Of a DNA stretch of 64,000 nt, positions 43,152 through 54,900 are shown one piece after another. Each line of letters begins with the position of its first letter. Positions within the stretch are counted from its first letter, which is position 1. Origin of the DNA: Vermamoeba vermiformis (lineage: Eukaryota; Tubulinea; Echinamoebida). The translations under genes and the position numbers were made by a program. The notes beneath the pieces are model-generated. The model was given only the letters and a program-made list of their open reading frames with translations. It ran no database searches and was not told the origin of the DNA. Location: the NCBI GenBank assembly GCA_045837725.1, contig JBEWZL010000238.1:310001-374000 (forward strand), read 5' to 3'.

Positions 43152-43582
43152 CATCACGCGAAGACATCAAAAGAAAAACACTTGTAAAAAGCCAAATAAT
43201 GTAAATATTACCTTCCTTACACAATTTAACTATTCTATTGAATCGTATTACGGTCAATTAATATAGTGAGTCGCACAGAAGCTTCCAAATGAAACACAAC
43301 GAGATCAGCTTTTGTTTCTCCCACATTCCTTAGTCTCAATTACACCACGCTTGCAACTGCTAAACACCATGAATGATGATAGCTCCTATAGGGAATTACA
43401 GAAACAAAGATCGGTACTGAGTGTGACGACAAGATCGGATCCTGTATCACAATCGTAAAGATTAAAGTGCGGCGAATACGGTTTACTTGCTGAAGGAATG
43501 GATGGTGATAGAGCTTTGAAGTTTTCGATATTTATTAGGCGTGTGTTAAATTAGGTTTGTTTTTCTCGGCGTTTCAGTATCA
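43152..43582. other. convergent 3' ends, no gene seen
   Basis: Lies between two genes that converge. Likely 3' UTRs; no coding sequence is supported. Confidence 0.4.
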
Positions 43583-44660
43583 TCAAGCATCATCAATATT
43601 ATTATTATTATTATCAGCCAGCTCTTTATCGCGTTGTATTTGCATCTTTATATCCTCTTTCGTGTTGAAATTCATTTTAGGCAGCTTTGTCCACCGACTG
43701 CAATGCTTAGCCATCAGAGCGATAAATTTCTCACCCCACACAATACCGTACCGTGTACCGTTAGTACTGGATGCCATATATACACCCCATTCACGATTAG
43801 GATGGGCCACATATTCATAGTGTGTATGCTTTGCAAGCAATCCAAATTCGCACAATCGGTTATGGATGTACTTCACCCAAGGACATAATTGAGTGCATAA
43901 TTCGTTTGCAAATAGCAAATGAGGATGAAATTTCTTTTTCACTGAATCAGCTTCGAAGTCCATCAAGCGTGTCGTTGGATTTGCCAAAAACGGATCTAAT
44001 GTCAACTCCATCACGCTTGCATAGAACGCCTTAGTAATATCCCAATCTATCTGCTCAATTGCATAAGCATAACCGTAGCCATCATCGTCGTCACCGTCAG
44101 GCAAATTAAACAAGTTGTGGTTGAACTTGAATCCGTACCGAGCAGCGGCTTCAGGAATATCTTTGAAGGGATTAGGTTCTAAGTCATTGATCATTTGCCA
44201 TCCTCCAATATCAGCTGTAATATTAATCTATTAGTTCTGGTCAAACTAAAAAAATGGATCATCTAAATCCGCTTACCGTAGTCAGTGTTCCGGATGGCTG
44301 ATACCAAAGCCATGTCGTATGTATACCTTCTAATGTATGAAATTCTCCATTCACGATTATTTTGCTCGTCAGGCGGCAGAAAGTATTTAACAAATGGATT
44401 GTCTTCATAAATATCGTACGGATCGCCAAAATCGCTGTAATATTTGCTCTTCCAATATTGATCCTAATTAAATCGGTTATTAGACAGTTAATTAGTTAAT
44501 TATCAAATAAAATATCAATTTTGATCTTTACCTACTTTGTTCAAATAGCCGTGCAAGAGCTTACATGACGCCCCGATAGCTATAATAATATTTAAGGTAT
44601 CGATAGATCTTCAGAAATAATTTTACTGAAGATCTCGGCAGGAAGGTTGTCAAACCTCAT
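43583..44660 (-). CDS. F-box protein
   Basis: Four exons (44627-44660, 44536-44579, 44277-44463, 43583-44214) give 298 residues, all in phase. The N-terminus LPAEIFSTIGASCKLLHGYL, then DQYWK, is an F-box, which would bind SKP1 of an SCF ubiquitin ligase. The F-box is split by two introns. The C-terminal part has no recognised substrate domain; it contains a repeated aromatic pattern (WDITKAFYASVMELTLDPFL) and ends in a poly-Asn run encoded by an ATT-type microsatellite. Confidence 0.75.
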
Positions 44661-46240
44661 CTGGAACTGTTCGTAATACGTTGGTTCTGTTCACTAGCGA
44701 CGATTATTTATATTCAATCTCGTCTTCACGCGAGCGCAAACGTAAAGATGCGTCAGCAGACAGAACCATTTTTTCAACCGCCAGATCTGCTCACCACGAT
44801 CCTTCTATCTTCTTAGTACTTGTGCCATTGTTAAAAACACACCTTATTTAACCTCTACGAAAGCTTTCATAGTTAGTAAACAGTAACCAAGAAGACTTTT
44901 CTACTTTGAAGGATCAAGAGAACCTCGCTAGATGGAAAATACCTTCGAAAAAGCTTTGGCAAAAGGCAGAAAAATTTACGAAAGTGAATCGAGAATTTTT
45001 TGCGCACCACAATCAATTACAAGTAAAATCCAAGGTTCGGATGAGTCCTTGTGTAAGTTTTAACTGCTAATTTAAGAGCAACACGTAAAATATTTTTTAT
45101 ACAATCAAAGATAAATATGACATACATTATTAAATACATGCTCATTGCGGGCTACATCTGACATACTGGATCTTCCGCACTAATTAATTCAGAACCATAA
45201 ATTATCCACGCCCTTATTTTTGTGCGTATTAACGTAATAATTTCTTACGAATAGCTCTACAGATCACAACGCGTCGACGTGGATCTCGCTTTGTGATTTG
45301 TAGAACTGTTCTGTCATTGTACGCGAGTACATTCCGTAATTTTATATCTTTAATTTATTATATTTATTCCTACCAGATTAATATTTATACGGGCTCTTAA
45401 AAGATTTTTGTATTGCGAATCCGTAATCAACACAAAGTATCAACAAAACTTCAGCTGCCAATCAATTCTCGATTCAACGAAAGCAGCACGCTGCTGAACT
45501 TTTGCCTTACAAGCACTCCTCGAAAGTTACTCGGGTTTAGGTTGTAGTGTTTGTCGGTCAATTGTTAATTTTCTAGCGGATCTCGTGCTAATATTTGTTG
45601 GCCGTGGCGCCAAAAATATGGCCGAAAATCTTTCATCGTATAATTTTATTGTCCGAGAGGAAATGTACTGGAAACACCAAAGTTATAAAAATTGAGAATC
45701 TTTCGGACATTAGCGGATACTAGGCTTGATCCACACTATTTTGCAATGCAAACCAACTTAATAAGGATATTCTCATCATCGCGATATAATATTGGGTGAT
45801 TTTACTCGGGCTGCAATGTTATTAATCAGTTCGGTTGCTTACGGACAATAACGAAAAGTTGAGTACATTGCGCTTGATTATGGTTGCGATTATTTCATGT
45901 CCCTCAATAGATTCATAATGAAGGTCTAATTTCGATGCTTTACTGGTCCACAGCTTGTCAACGATGACATTCCAAACCACATCCACCGGAGTACGCTTAA
46001 TTACCACTACTATTTTAGCAGTTGAGCTTCGCTTTGAGATTATAGCGAGGCAAAAGCTCGGATAAATAGTGTGCTGTGATTACGTTTAGTCGCAGGGAAG
46101 CTTTGCAAATCTTCGAGGCAGGTTGATCCAGTACAAAATATAGCTTAATTAAGTAATTGCCCCTATTACTTTTTAAATCATTATTAATCCATAGAGTTAG
46201 TTAATGATATGATCTACTAAGATTTGCTTTCAAGAGTGTT
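44661..46240. other. gene-poor stretch with weak coding traces
   Basis: Apart from the possible small gene at 44932-45303, a minus-strand stretch at about 45848-46010 reads as protein-like (VIKRTPVDVVWNVIVDKLW) and ends in a good donor GTAAGC that would lead to a short last exon. No start or upstream exon was found, so it may be a remnant. A block near 45606-45640 resembles the rps24 upstream region. Confidence 0.35.
44932..45303 (+). CDS. possible small two-exon protein
   Basis: Exon 44932-45052 starts MENTFEKALAKGRKIYESES and ends at GTGTAAG; exon 45263-45303 follows an acceptor CTACAG, continues in phase as YHNASTWISLCDL and stops at TAG. Total 53 residues. Codon use looks normal, but there is no recognised relative and the intron (210 bases) is longer than typical. 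Confidence 0.35.
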
Positions 46241-47667
46241 TTATTTCTTTTTATGGTGAATTTTCTTGAGTTTCATGACGACATCTCGCATGTTTGGTCG
46301 TTCTGAGGGATCTCGCTTTGTACATTCGCGCATGAGCTCAATTAACTCGTAATCGGCATCAATGCTTTCTAATAATATGGGCATCTCGCCTTCGCAAATC
46401 TTTCCAAGCACTTCAAACTTGGCACATCCTTCGTAAGGGGTTCGATCCGTCAAAAGTTCGTAGAGCAACATGCCAAATGAATATACATCAGTTCTATCGT
46501 TGTTGATGACGGCGTCCATTAAGATTTCAGGTGCCAACCAGCTCATAGTACCGTTGATAGCGGAGGTAGGATCAGAGCGGCGTCTGGCGGTACCAAAGTC
46601 ACAAAGCTTGGCGGACAAATCGCGGTCCAAGAGGACGTTGAGACTCTTAATATCACCGTGGTAGATAGGATCCTCGCGGGTGTGCAGATATAACTGAAAA
46701 GAAATAGATTCGTTAGATTTAAAATTCCGATGTGAAATAATATCTGGCTGCAAGATATAAAGCCGCGATTCTTACCAAAGCCTTAGCAATATCGAGTGCA
46801 ATGCTAATCTTGTTCTTCCAAGATAATTGTTTAGTGCGAAGAGCTTTGTGCAGGTTGCCTAGCGGAGAATAATTATGTGAGTCAACTAGATCAAACGACA
46901 TTGCAAGCTTGACGAGCTGTATTAGAGCTTTATAGATGGGTAACTTACCATTCTCGGCGAATTCCATAACAACATAAGGTTCAACACCAGCAGCGTCGAA
47001 TCCACCGAATGATTTAATAATGTGAGGGTGTGCGATCTCGCTGTTTATAAACTTGCATTAGCTATCTATAGCATCGTAATGAAAAGTATTGGATGATTTA
47101 AAGTTGTTGAACTGCCGATTCCCAATTTAGAAAAAACAAGATTCAGTTTTCTTACCTCAACAGGCGCATTTCGTTTCGGATCGCAAGAATGCTTTCGGGA
47201 GATGAAACATCGTTATCAACACGCTTAATAGCAACTGTTTTATTCTTTAACAAGCCCTAACGAAGTATTGTCAGTATCGGATCGTTCCAAAAAGTTTAAT
47301 TAATTGAGACAAGTTTGACGTTCGTACTCAAAGAACCGGTATCTCTTTTACATACCTTGTAAATGCTACCATAACCTCCTTCCTCGATTTTGTTCAACAC
47401 AATAAGTTGCTCATGTAATTTGTGGGCGCTCTTTGGTGATCGAGGAGATGGTGCTGATTTTGAGTTCTTGTTACGCTTGCCCTTGTTAAGCTTGAGTGAG
47501 GGAACAGCTTCCGAAGCATAATTCTTTCGCTTGGCGAGCTCTGCTTCGCAGTGGTGTAAAAGTGATCGAGAGGGTTTAAAATCTGAACCAGCAGCTTGGT
47601 TGACATATGCCCAGTTGGAATAAAAATCCGCCATGTGCATCATATTAGAAGACACTAACGCAGCCAT
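46241..47667 (-). CDS. TKL-type protein kinase with HGD catalytic loop
   Basis: Five exons (47356-47667, 47156-47256, 46949-47040, 46776-46858, 46241-46693) give 346 residues. A basic N-terminal region (~100 residues) precedes a kinase domain with EEGGYGSIYK, VAIKRV, CDFGTARRR, WLAPEI and SERPNMRDVVMKL. The catalytic loop reads HGDIKSLNVLL (208-218), with Gly in place of the usual Arg before the catalytic Asp. The Lys, Asp and Asn needed for phosphotransfer remain, so activity is plausible. Group placement (TKL) rests on IKSLNVLL, GTMSWLAPE and the C-lobe. Confidence 0.88.
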
Positions 47668-49240
47668 GTTGATTTGGTAAGAGAATTCAACACCAGGTTA
47701 GTTTGATCGAGTTGAGAAAGGAATCACAAAGTAAAAATCTTTCTGGTACTCGACGCGTGGCCTTCCACTCTATCTTGAAATTACGAATGAGAGAAAATTG
47801 TGTGAACACCGACATAAATTTATGGTTCACAACACCTCGCCGGAAAATTCAAAATCGAAAAAAGCACGTGGTCGGCTTAATTATTTCCCACGACTTTCCC
47901 TTCCTTGGCTTGAAGATGAGGTTAAGTTGTTCCTATTAAATTTACCACGCTGAAATCCAGCGCAATACTTGCCTCATGGTTTGTACGAACTTGCCAAACT
48001 TGTTGGCAAACTCACATCTGCTTTACACGTGCTTCATGTACCAGCAAAGTACAATAGTGTACGATAGTGTGCGTACACAGGTCCAATCCGATTTTCGTGA
48101 AATATGAGTCGTATTTTTATGGAACGGAAAGTTCTGCTACGCGCAAGATCGGGACAATGCAGAAAACTCGCTCGACAAACCGAACGAAATGCTCCAAACA
48201 CGTAAAGTACGTGCTAAACTATAGCCATAATAGTTCCGTTTTTGCCCTGAAGCGGTATGGCAAACAGTTTATCGTTCTAAAATTCTAAATGACTGCAATT
48301 TTCAACTTTAAGATTATTTAACGACCGTGTGTTGGCTATCGAACAAACATATCGGTATAATTATCAATCTCTTAACGTAAGGCGACCGAATTTCTCATGA
48401 AATAAACTAAATTCTACTGAACTCATTCGAGATCTTGCAAACACAGAGCACATCCGCGTACTTCTCAATTACGTATTTAGTGAAAGGTCGTATCGTAACG
48501 TACTCAGATATTCTAATATTAATTTGTGTGCATACGTTTTGTGTTATCTATTGCACTATTCTGATACCGTTATTGAATTCTACCAACATTTGTACTGGTG
48601 CAGCTGGATGAGCTGTGATTTCACGTGAAACTCATTATTGAATACATAGGCCGTAGAGCCGTATATTTTCTGAACTAAAAAACGCAAGGTCGATTTCGCA
48701 TCTGGTACAGGCCTTGAAGTATAATTCCGTGCACAATATAATTTACATTATTTGCTAGACTTATCATGAAATAAGTTGCGTAACGGCACAATGCATATTC
48801 TGTCATACTAATAACTATGTAGGGACAAATCGTACGATTTTACGAAATTAATGACAGGCGTCATTCTGGATTTAACGACAGTAGGTAGTTTCCCGATCGT
48901 GCCAATTTTGGTGTTCCTTTCATTGAATTACATTTCAATTTCTTGCGATGGAATTATTGGACAAATATGTGGAATTAGGGACCCGTCTCATTATGTGACT
49001 AGTGTACGTTCAATTGAACATCCACCTTTTGTCTCATTAACGAAACGACGGATCCAAATGTGCTACGCATGCAAACGTAGCAGTATTTCGTAAGTATAGT
49101 ATATGTATAATAACATTCGACGATTGTGTAAACTAATTTGCAAACTTGAACAAAATTTTATCGCAGATCCTGGTGTAGATCACGCACTTTGTACGTGGGT
49201 TCTTCACCATAGAACATCAATTTAACACTACCACTACGTC
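47668..49240. other. long stretch without a supported gene
   Basis: About 1.6 kb upstream of the HGD kinase and downstream of the next minus-strand gene. An 80-codon plus-strand frame at 48851 with a possible second exon near 49167 was considered, but there is no further support. It may hold an unrecognised gene or regulatory DNA. Confidence 0.3.
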
Positions 49241-49862
49241 TTACTCGTCATCCTCGTCATTTCCTCCGGCTCTACGCGGTGCTCCGTTATATCGCAGCTC
49301 CTGTTGCTTCGCCTGCGTGAGCTCCTTCAAAAAGTCAACATCTTCCTCTTCGTCGTGCACAGGTGTCTCTAACGATTCAACGACAGCTCTATCGCCCCTA
49401 ATGCGCGCCGTTAAGTTCTCGAACCAGGTACGAGTGTTGTAGATGGTCTCGATAACGTATTCTTTCGTATCCTTGATCTCCTGCACTAACGGCACGGTTT
49501 GAATGCGGTTGTAGTAATAGACGAAGAAAGGTATAGATATTAGTGAGAAGTATCGAGGACCAACGTATTTAGGGCGATAGATCGGGGCGAGATCTCTTCG
49601 TGGGGATGTGGTTGAAACCGACGTTAGGAACGCAGCGGCAGTAGCAGCTAGAAATAATTAATTAATGCCAGTTCGCCTATCGGAACTACTTCGTAAAATC
49701 TGCGCAAATCTAAACAAGACAGCAATTTAAATCTCGGATCCAGATCTAAATTTTCCTTAAATAGAAAAACCGGAACAAAACGGCATATTAAATCCAATTG
49801 AATACGCAGTTGATTATAAGTAGTCATTATAAGTTACCTGCAGCCCATCTATATCCATTCAT
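49241..49862 (-). CDS. small single-pass membrane protein, unrecognised
   Basis: Two exons (49838-49862, 49241-49647) give 143 residues. The N-terminus MNGYRWAAAATAAAFLTSVS could act as a signal or mitochondrial presequence; a hydrophobic segment (FSLISIPFFVYYY, ~45-57) follows, then a long acidic C-terminal half with DEEEDVDFLKEL. It is encoded 82 bases downstream of the gene below on the same strand. No family recognised; the layout recalls small organelle inner-membrane proteins, which is only a suggestion. Confidence 0.7.
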
Positions 49863-49944
49863 TTCATTGTTATTGATCATTTTACTAAGCAACGAATCCG
49901 TTAATATTCCATTTGATATGCATTGTCAATATACGTGAATGCAC

Positions 49945-51441
49945 TTACGCTGATTTGTAGAATACGTATGACATTAAGACGCCTATAAAGCAAATTAAAA
50001 AGAGTTAGTAAGAGATCAGATCTTGCGGATCATTTCGCCATTGACGCGTGGAGATCTCGAAATGATAATTATAGATCGCGATCATGCCAATCTTGGCACT
50101 CTATTTTCGATGTTGTTATTCAAAAACTATTCCGTGGGGAGGCGGGAATTAAATTACCGCAAGCAATGGTAAATTTAGACGGGCGCTAAAACCACGCAAA
50201 AAAAACTTCCGCCCGCGAGGTCACTTTAAGATATAATTTAAGATATGATATGAAAGTACTTACTATTGACCTTATGTCCAAAGCTTCGGTAAATATTGTA
50301 ACTTGCGCCAACATAGACGAGCGAAAGGCCCATGAGCCAGTACGGCGATGTAAGGACTTTGACGGGCAAAGGTTCATTTGCAATTTCCTATAAATAGTAC
50401 AATTCCATTAGTACGATTTATCGGAGACCACGAATAATTTTATTATAACAGTTCACATTCGAATTGAATTATGTTTTTGTACAGGAATAAAAAAACGAGG
50501 CAGGATAGGACGGAAATTTTAGTATTGTTGGACAAGAATACTATCATATTTGAATAATAGCGCTAAGTATCATAGGTATTGACTTTATCTTGAGCGAATC
50601 TTGCCAATAAATCATTGTAAATTTGGGATAAACTTTTTTGTGACTCGAATTTAAAGCACTATTTTTAGCGTGCCCGTTCATTTTATCTCGCAGCGCAAGT
50701 AAGAATTTAAAGTAGCCGGGAGGTGCAAACAAAATTTAGCAAAGTTATTTTTAGACTATTTCATAGAGTGTAGATCTGAGCGATGCAGGATCCACGATCG
50801 CGCGAATCCAAAAAAACTTAAACATTGTTATTTGCAACTTACTTCAGGTGTTTTCTTTGCTATGCTTAATGTCGGCCTTAGTGTAGACTTCCAATAACTC
50901 GCAATTTGTGATCCAACATTTTTAAATACATTAGCAACTCGCGCCATCCCTCGATCAATGTGGAGAGGATCTGTTTTTTCTATCCATTCTAAAAATATTG
51001 TGCATTAATATTGTATTAATTATAGAGTAACGCAAAAAAGCTCTTGTCGCGGAAATGAACTCATCTCGAAAATTGACAAAATAATGCAAAAATATTCTCT
51101 AAAAAAATTCAAATAATATAATTACCTGCTTCTTCGCGTTTTTCACGTTCTTCATCGGGTTCTTCATCTTCATCTTTTGGTTTTAAAAATCGTTTGTATG
51201 GTTCGAGATTTGGCACTCCATCCAGTCCGTTAGGGAACCAAAAATCTTTAATTTCGCCTACTTCTTCGTCTTCTATTTGTTCGAGGTATCCAATTAATCG
51301 CTTTTTACGTTCCAATTCTTCGATCATCCACTCATCGAGATGATCTATGCCTGGAATGGTTCTAATCACAGGCGGCTCTTGTTCTTCCATATTTTCATCC
51401 ATATTAGGATCTTGCATCAAATTAATTTTGCTCGTCGCCAT
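49945..51441 (-). CDS. single-pass membrane protein with acidic N-domain, unrecognised
   Basis: Four exons (51126-51441, 50843-50988, 50264-50387, 49945-49982) give 207 residues, all in phase. The N-terminal half is acidic (DEDEEPDEEREKREEAE at ~93-109) with helical segments such as DEWMIEELERKKRLIGYLEQ. A hydrophobic segment (YWLMGLSLVYVGASY, ~170-185) lies near the C-terminus, so the protein is probably tail-anchored-like. I do not recognise it. An upstream in-frame extension with a hydrophobic start exists but lacks a conserved ATG context. Confidence 0.7.
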
Positions 51442-51953
51442 ATTTGATGTGGTTGTCAATGTGCAACAAATAAATAAATGAAACATGAATTTCTTGAGTC
51501 CAGATCGCGCAACAAAAACTGAAACACATGGCTTTATATTTAATATGATACTGTACATAAGTAGACCGCAACGTTAGGCGAAAATGAAACGAAGGCTTTC
51601 AGGGTCAGATTCGATCCCTAAAGGAGTAAGATACCCACCGGATTATTTAACTATCCAACGCGCTAAATTATTACTAAAATTACCAATTAAAATATTATTT
51701 GTATTTGTAAATTAATTGCAACGAGGTTTCGGATTTGCAGACAGAATTATTAATTCAGATCAAAATATCCTTTCTCAAAGCAACTAAACGGCAAATTAAA
51801 CATATAATATCATGCAATATATCTAAAAAGATACTTTTTAAGGGCGCCAATGACAAACCCCTGAACTTGCTTGATTTTGTAAGTATTCAGCTCGATCGCC
51901 TTTACCTTTTACTACTACCGCTTTGTTTAACTTACTTTTGCACTCAGTATCAA
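51442..51953. promoter_or_regulatory. divergent promoter region
   Basis: About 500 A/T-rich bases between the acidic membrane protein (minus) and the polymerase gene (plus). A non-coding or coding first exon of the polymerase could also lie here, since an open frame runs into its start. Confidence 0.35.
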
Positions 51954-54900
51954 ATGATTAAGCTTAAGATGTTCGAGCAGTGCCTTAAATGTAAGACTAG
52001 AAGATGCCCTAGGTTTCAACCCCACGCGGATGCACTTGACGACTGGCACCACGAGGTCTTAAACTATAATTGCCAATACTGCAAGTGCCATTGTTCATAT
52101 CACTTTTATGACTGGTTTAAAGCGGTCAGCAAGCACATGGTAAGCACTTTCAGAAAAATTGGCCGATCAGCTAACATTTTTCCAGTACAAACAAACGCCA
52201 GAACTTTATGACAACCTCAGCGTAAGTATAGGTAATATAATTAATATTATTTATATTAATAGCAATATTATTAGGCCCCACTTGAAGGAGCAAATAAACA
52301 GCCATGGGACTCTGTAGCTCGTGCATTTTTGAATCTCGACGAGGACAACGACGATGGCGTTCTTAATAATAACAGTATCAATAGCGAGCCAATTAGCGTA
52401 GCTAGCAGCAACAGTAATAGCAGCAAAATCTCGAGGAGCAATAGTTTCAATAATAGTCCTAGTTTAAATAACAACAATTCACCTCCCATGAACGGCTTTG
52501 GATTTGGCTCGCCAGTGCCGAACGGACACTACAATAATAATAATACTACGAGTACACCTCCGACGATGTATTCAATGTCATCACCATTTTCAGCAAAGCC
52601 GTCGAGACAAATTTCGCAACCGAACAATTCTCCGACGAAATTTCACGTAATCAGTGACGACGAATCCAGCGACAGTGAACTAATTCCAGTTCAGGGACCA
52701 AGTGCGCCTATTAATTTCCCTAATTTCAATGCACAAATGATGCCGATGATGAACGGCTCATTCATGGCACCTCAACTTGCCAGTAGCCCGCCAAATCACA
52801 CTAATAGCACTGCCAATGGCTTGTCAAACTCGGCTAGTGTCACTCCAACATCAAAAAAGAATTCTGAAGCGGAAAATAAGACCTCCGAACCGCCGTTAAA
52901 GAAGCAGAAGACAAAAGAAAAAAGTACCCGAGAAATATCTTATTGGGCTTCAAAATCAGTTCCAAAGGAAAAAGAAGCCGTACTTAAGAACGTTTCAACC
53001 GATGCTCAATTCAAATTGGTGCGAGATATCACCAAGTCGAAAATTAGTTGGGCGGATGTGGATTCGAAGTTGGTCAAGACGTACGAGCAGAAAGTAAAAG
53101 AGAAAGAGGAAAAATTGCTAGAAGTAACATCAGGCAGTCGTTGGTTCTGGATCAAAGAGTGCAAGCTTTATTTCATGAGAAATAAGGACGGAGAACTCGT
53201 TGGATGGGTTGAACTCACTTCGCCGCAACCAAAGATCGAGAATAGGTAATAATATTCTATTACATAAATTCCATACTTAATGATGTATCAAGGTTCTTAC
53301 GAGAATACGGATCCGAAGACTTTTTGATGGTCAAGATCAACAAAGCTTTTCCAGATCTAGCCAGAAAGTAAGAATAATTTTCTTTATGTTGGCTAAGCCA
53401 TTATATTTATACTATTGCTTAATAGGGGTGATTATGACCGTCGTACCGGCATTGTAAGAAACTTCTTTGACAAAGGAATTTGGATTGGCACCGTACATTA
53501 TCAATTTTGTTTCGCATCTGCAACTCACATCAGAAGCGAAAAAGGTACGCTGTATTAATATAGCCGAGACCTAATAGCCTATACTAATGTTTAATATAGT
53601 TTTCTTTCACACCAATCCGAAGAAACTTATCGCAAAGTTGGGTGACTTCAGCGAGATCAGAAATCCAACCAAGTATTTAGCGAGATTAGGGCAGCCGTGG
53701 TCTTCGACTAAGGCTACAATAGAAGTAAGTGATAATATGGTCGTATTGTATTAACGAACTTAGTTGCCTCTGGATAAAGTGGAGATCGCGCCAGATGCGA
53801 TTTCGGAAAGCGGCAAAGAATTCACCGATGGATGCGGCGAGATGGCACCGGATATTATAACAAGTATATATGCCACACCTGCCTTTGCTCATGTGGATAA
53901 AAGCAAACCATTGCCCTCTGCGATCCAGGTACGTACTTTTTTTGACAATTTGACACCTGTCTAAATAACACAGCCCATAATGTTGAATCAAAACGAATAC
54001 AATACCTATGCATATTACCATTAGTGCGTTAATTTTTGTTAATTATTATGACAGATCCGATGGGGTCCTTGTAAAGGTGTGCTAATGGTCAATCCCGAGC
54101 TGCCTCCCGGTCACGTGAGATTCAGAAAATCGATGCAAAAATACAAAATCGACAACCCAACGCTGTATCAACGTCAAATTGAAGTCTGTCAAGAGTCCAA
54201 ACGATACTCGAGCAGATTGAACAAGGAGTTCATCCCGCTATTGCACGGTAATATTCTCATGACCTTATAATCCACGTGACTTTTTAATGACATTTTTAAT
54301 TAGCCCTTGGCGTGCCTGACAGTGTATTCACAAATCTTGTACAAAAGCAGTTGGACAAAATTAAGAAATTAGGCGACAACCCCGACTACATCAAAATTTC
54401 ATTAGGTAGGCTAGACAAATCAATACTAGTATTATCTACTAATATTATCATTAATAGATGACAGTCGATCGTATTTTATGACTAAACTCAAGCTGTTTTT
54501 GACTTCAAACTTCTCTACGCAAGATCCATATTATGCGGGTCTGATATGGGTACGAAAACTATGAGTACCTATTTAGACATATCATATTAATATATTGTTG
54601 TAGAAAGACAAGCAAAAGATGTTGAAAGAGCTGAAAGGCCTTCGTCTTGAAGTCGAGCGGAGTTGTCGTTTGTTAGGTGTTTGGGACCAGTCCGGCAAAC
54701 TCAAAGCGAATCAATGTTACGTCACTTATCGCTTGTCTAATGACAGTGTGCAGCTCAAGGGCAAAGTCGTTGTGATGAAGAACCCGACTGTGCACTTGGG
54801 AGGCGAGTCTAATAGTGACACCTGTCAAAAGTGACACGTGTCAAACTGCTGAAAGGCTACGTCCTAACGTTTATCGTTTTAGATGTGCGAGTCTTAGAGG

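Noticed and set aside
48851-49219. Plus-strand frame with a possible second exon
   Set aside because: The second exon joins in phase, but the protein has no relative and the composition is not convincing; left as a remark in the gene-poor stretch.
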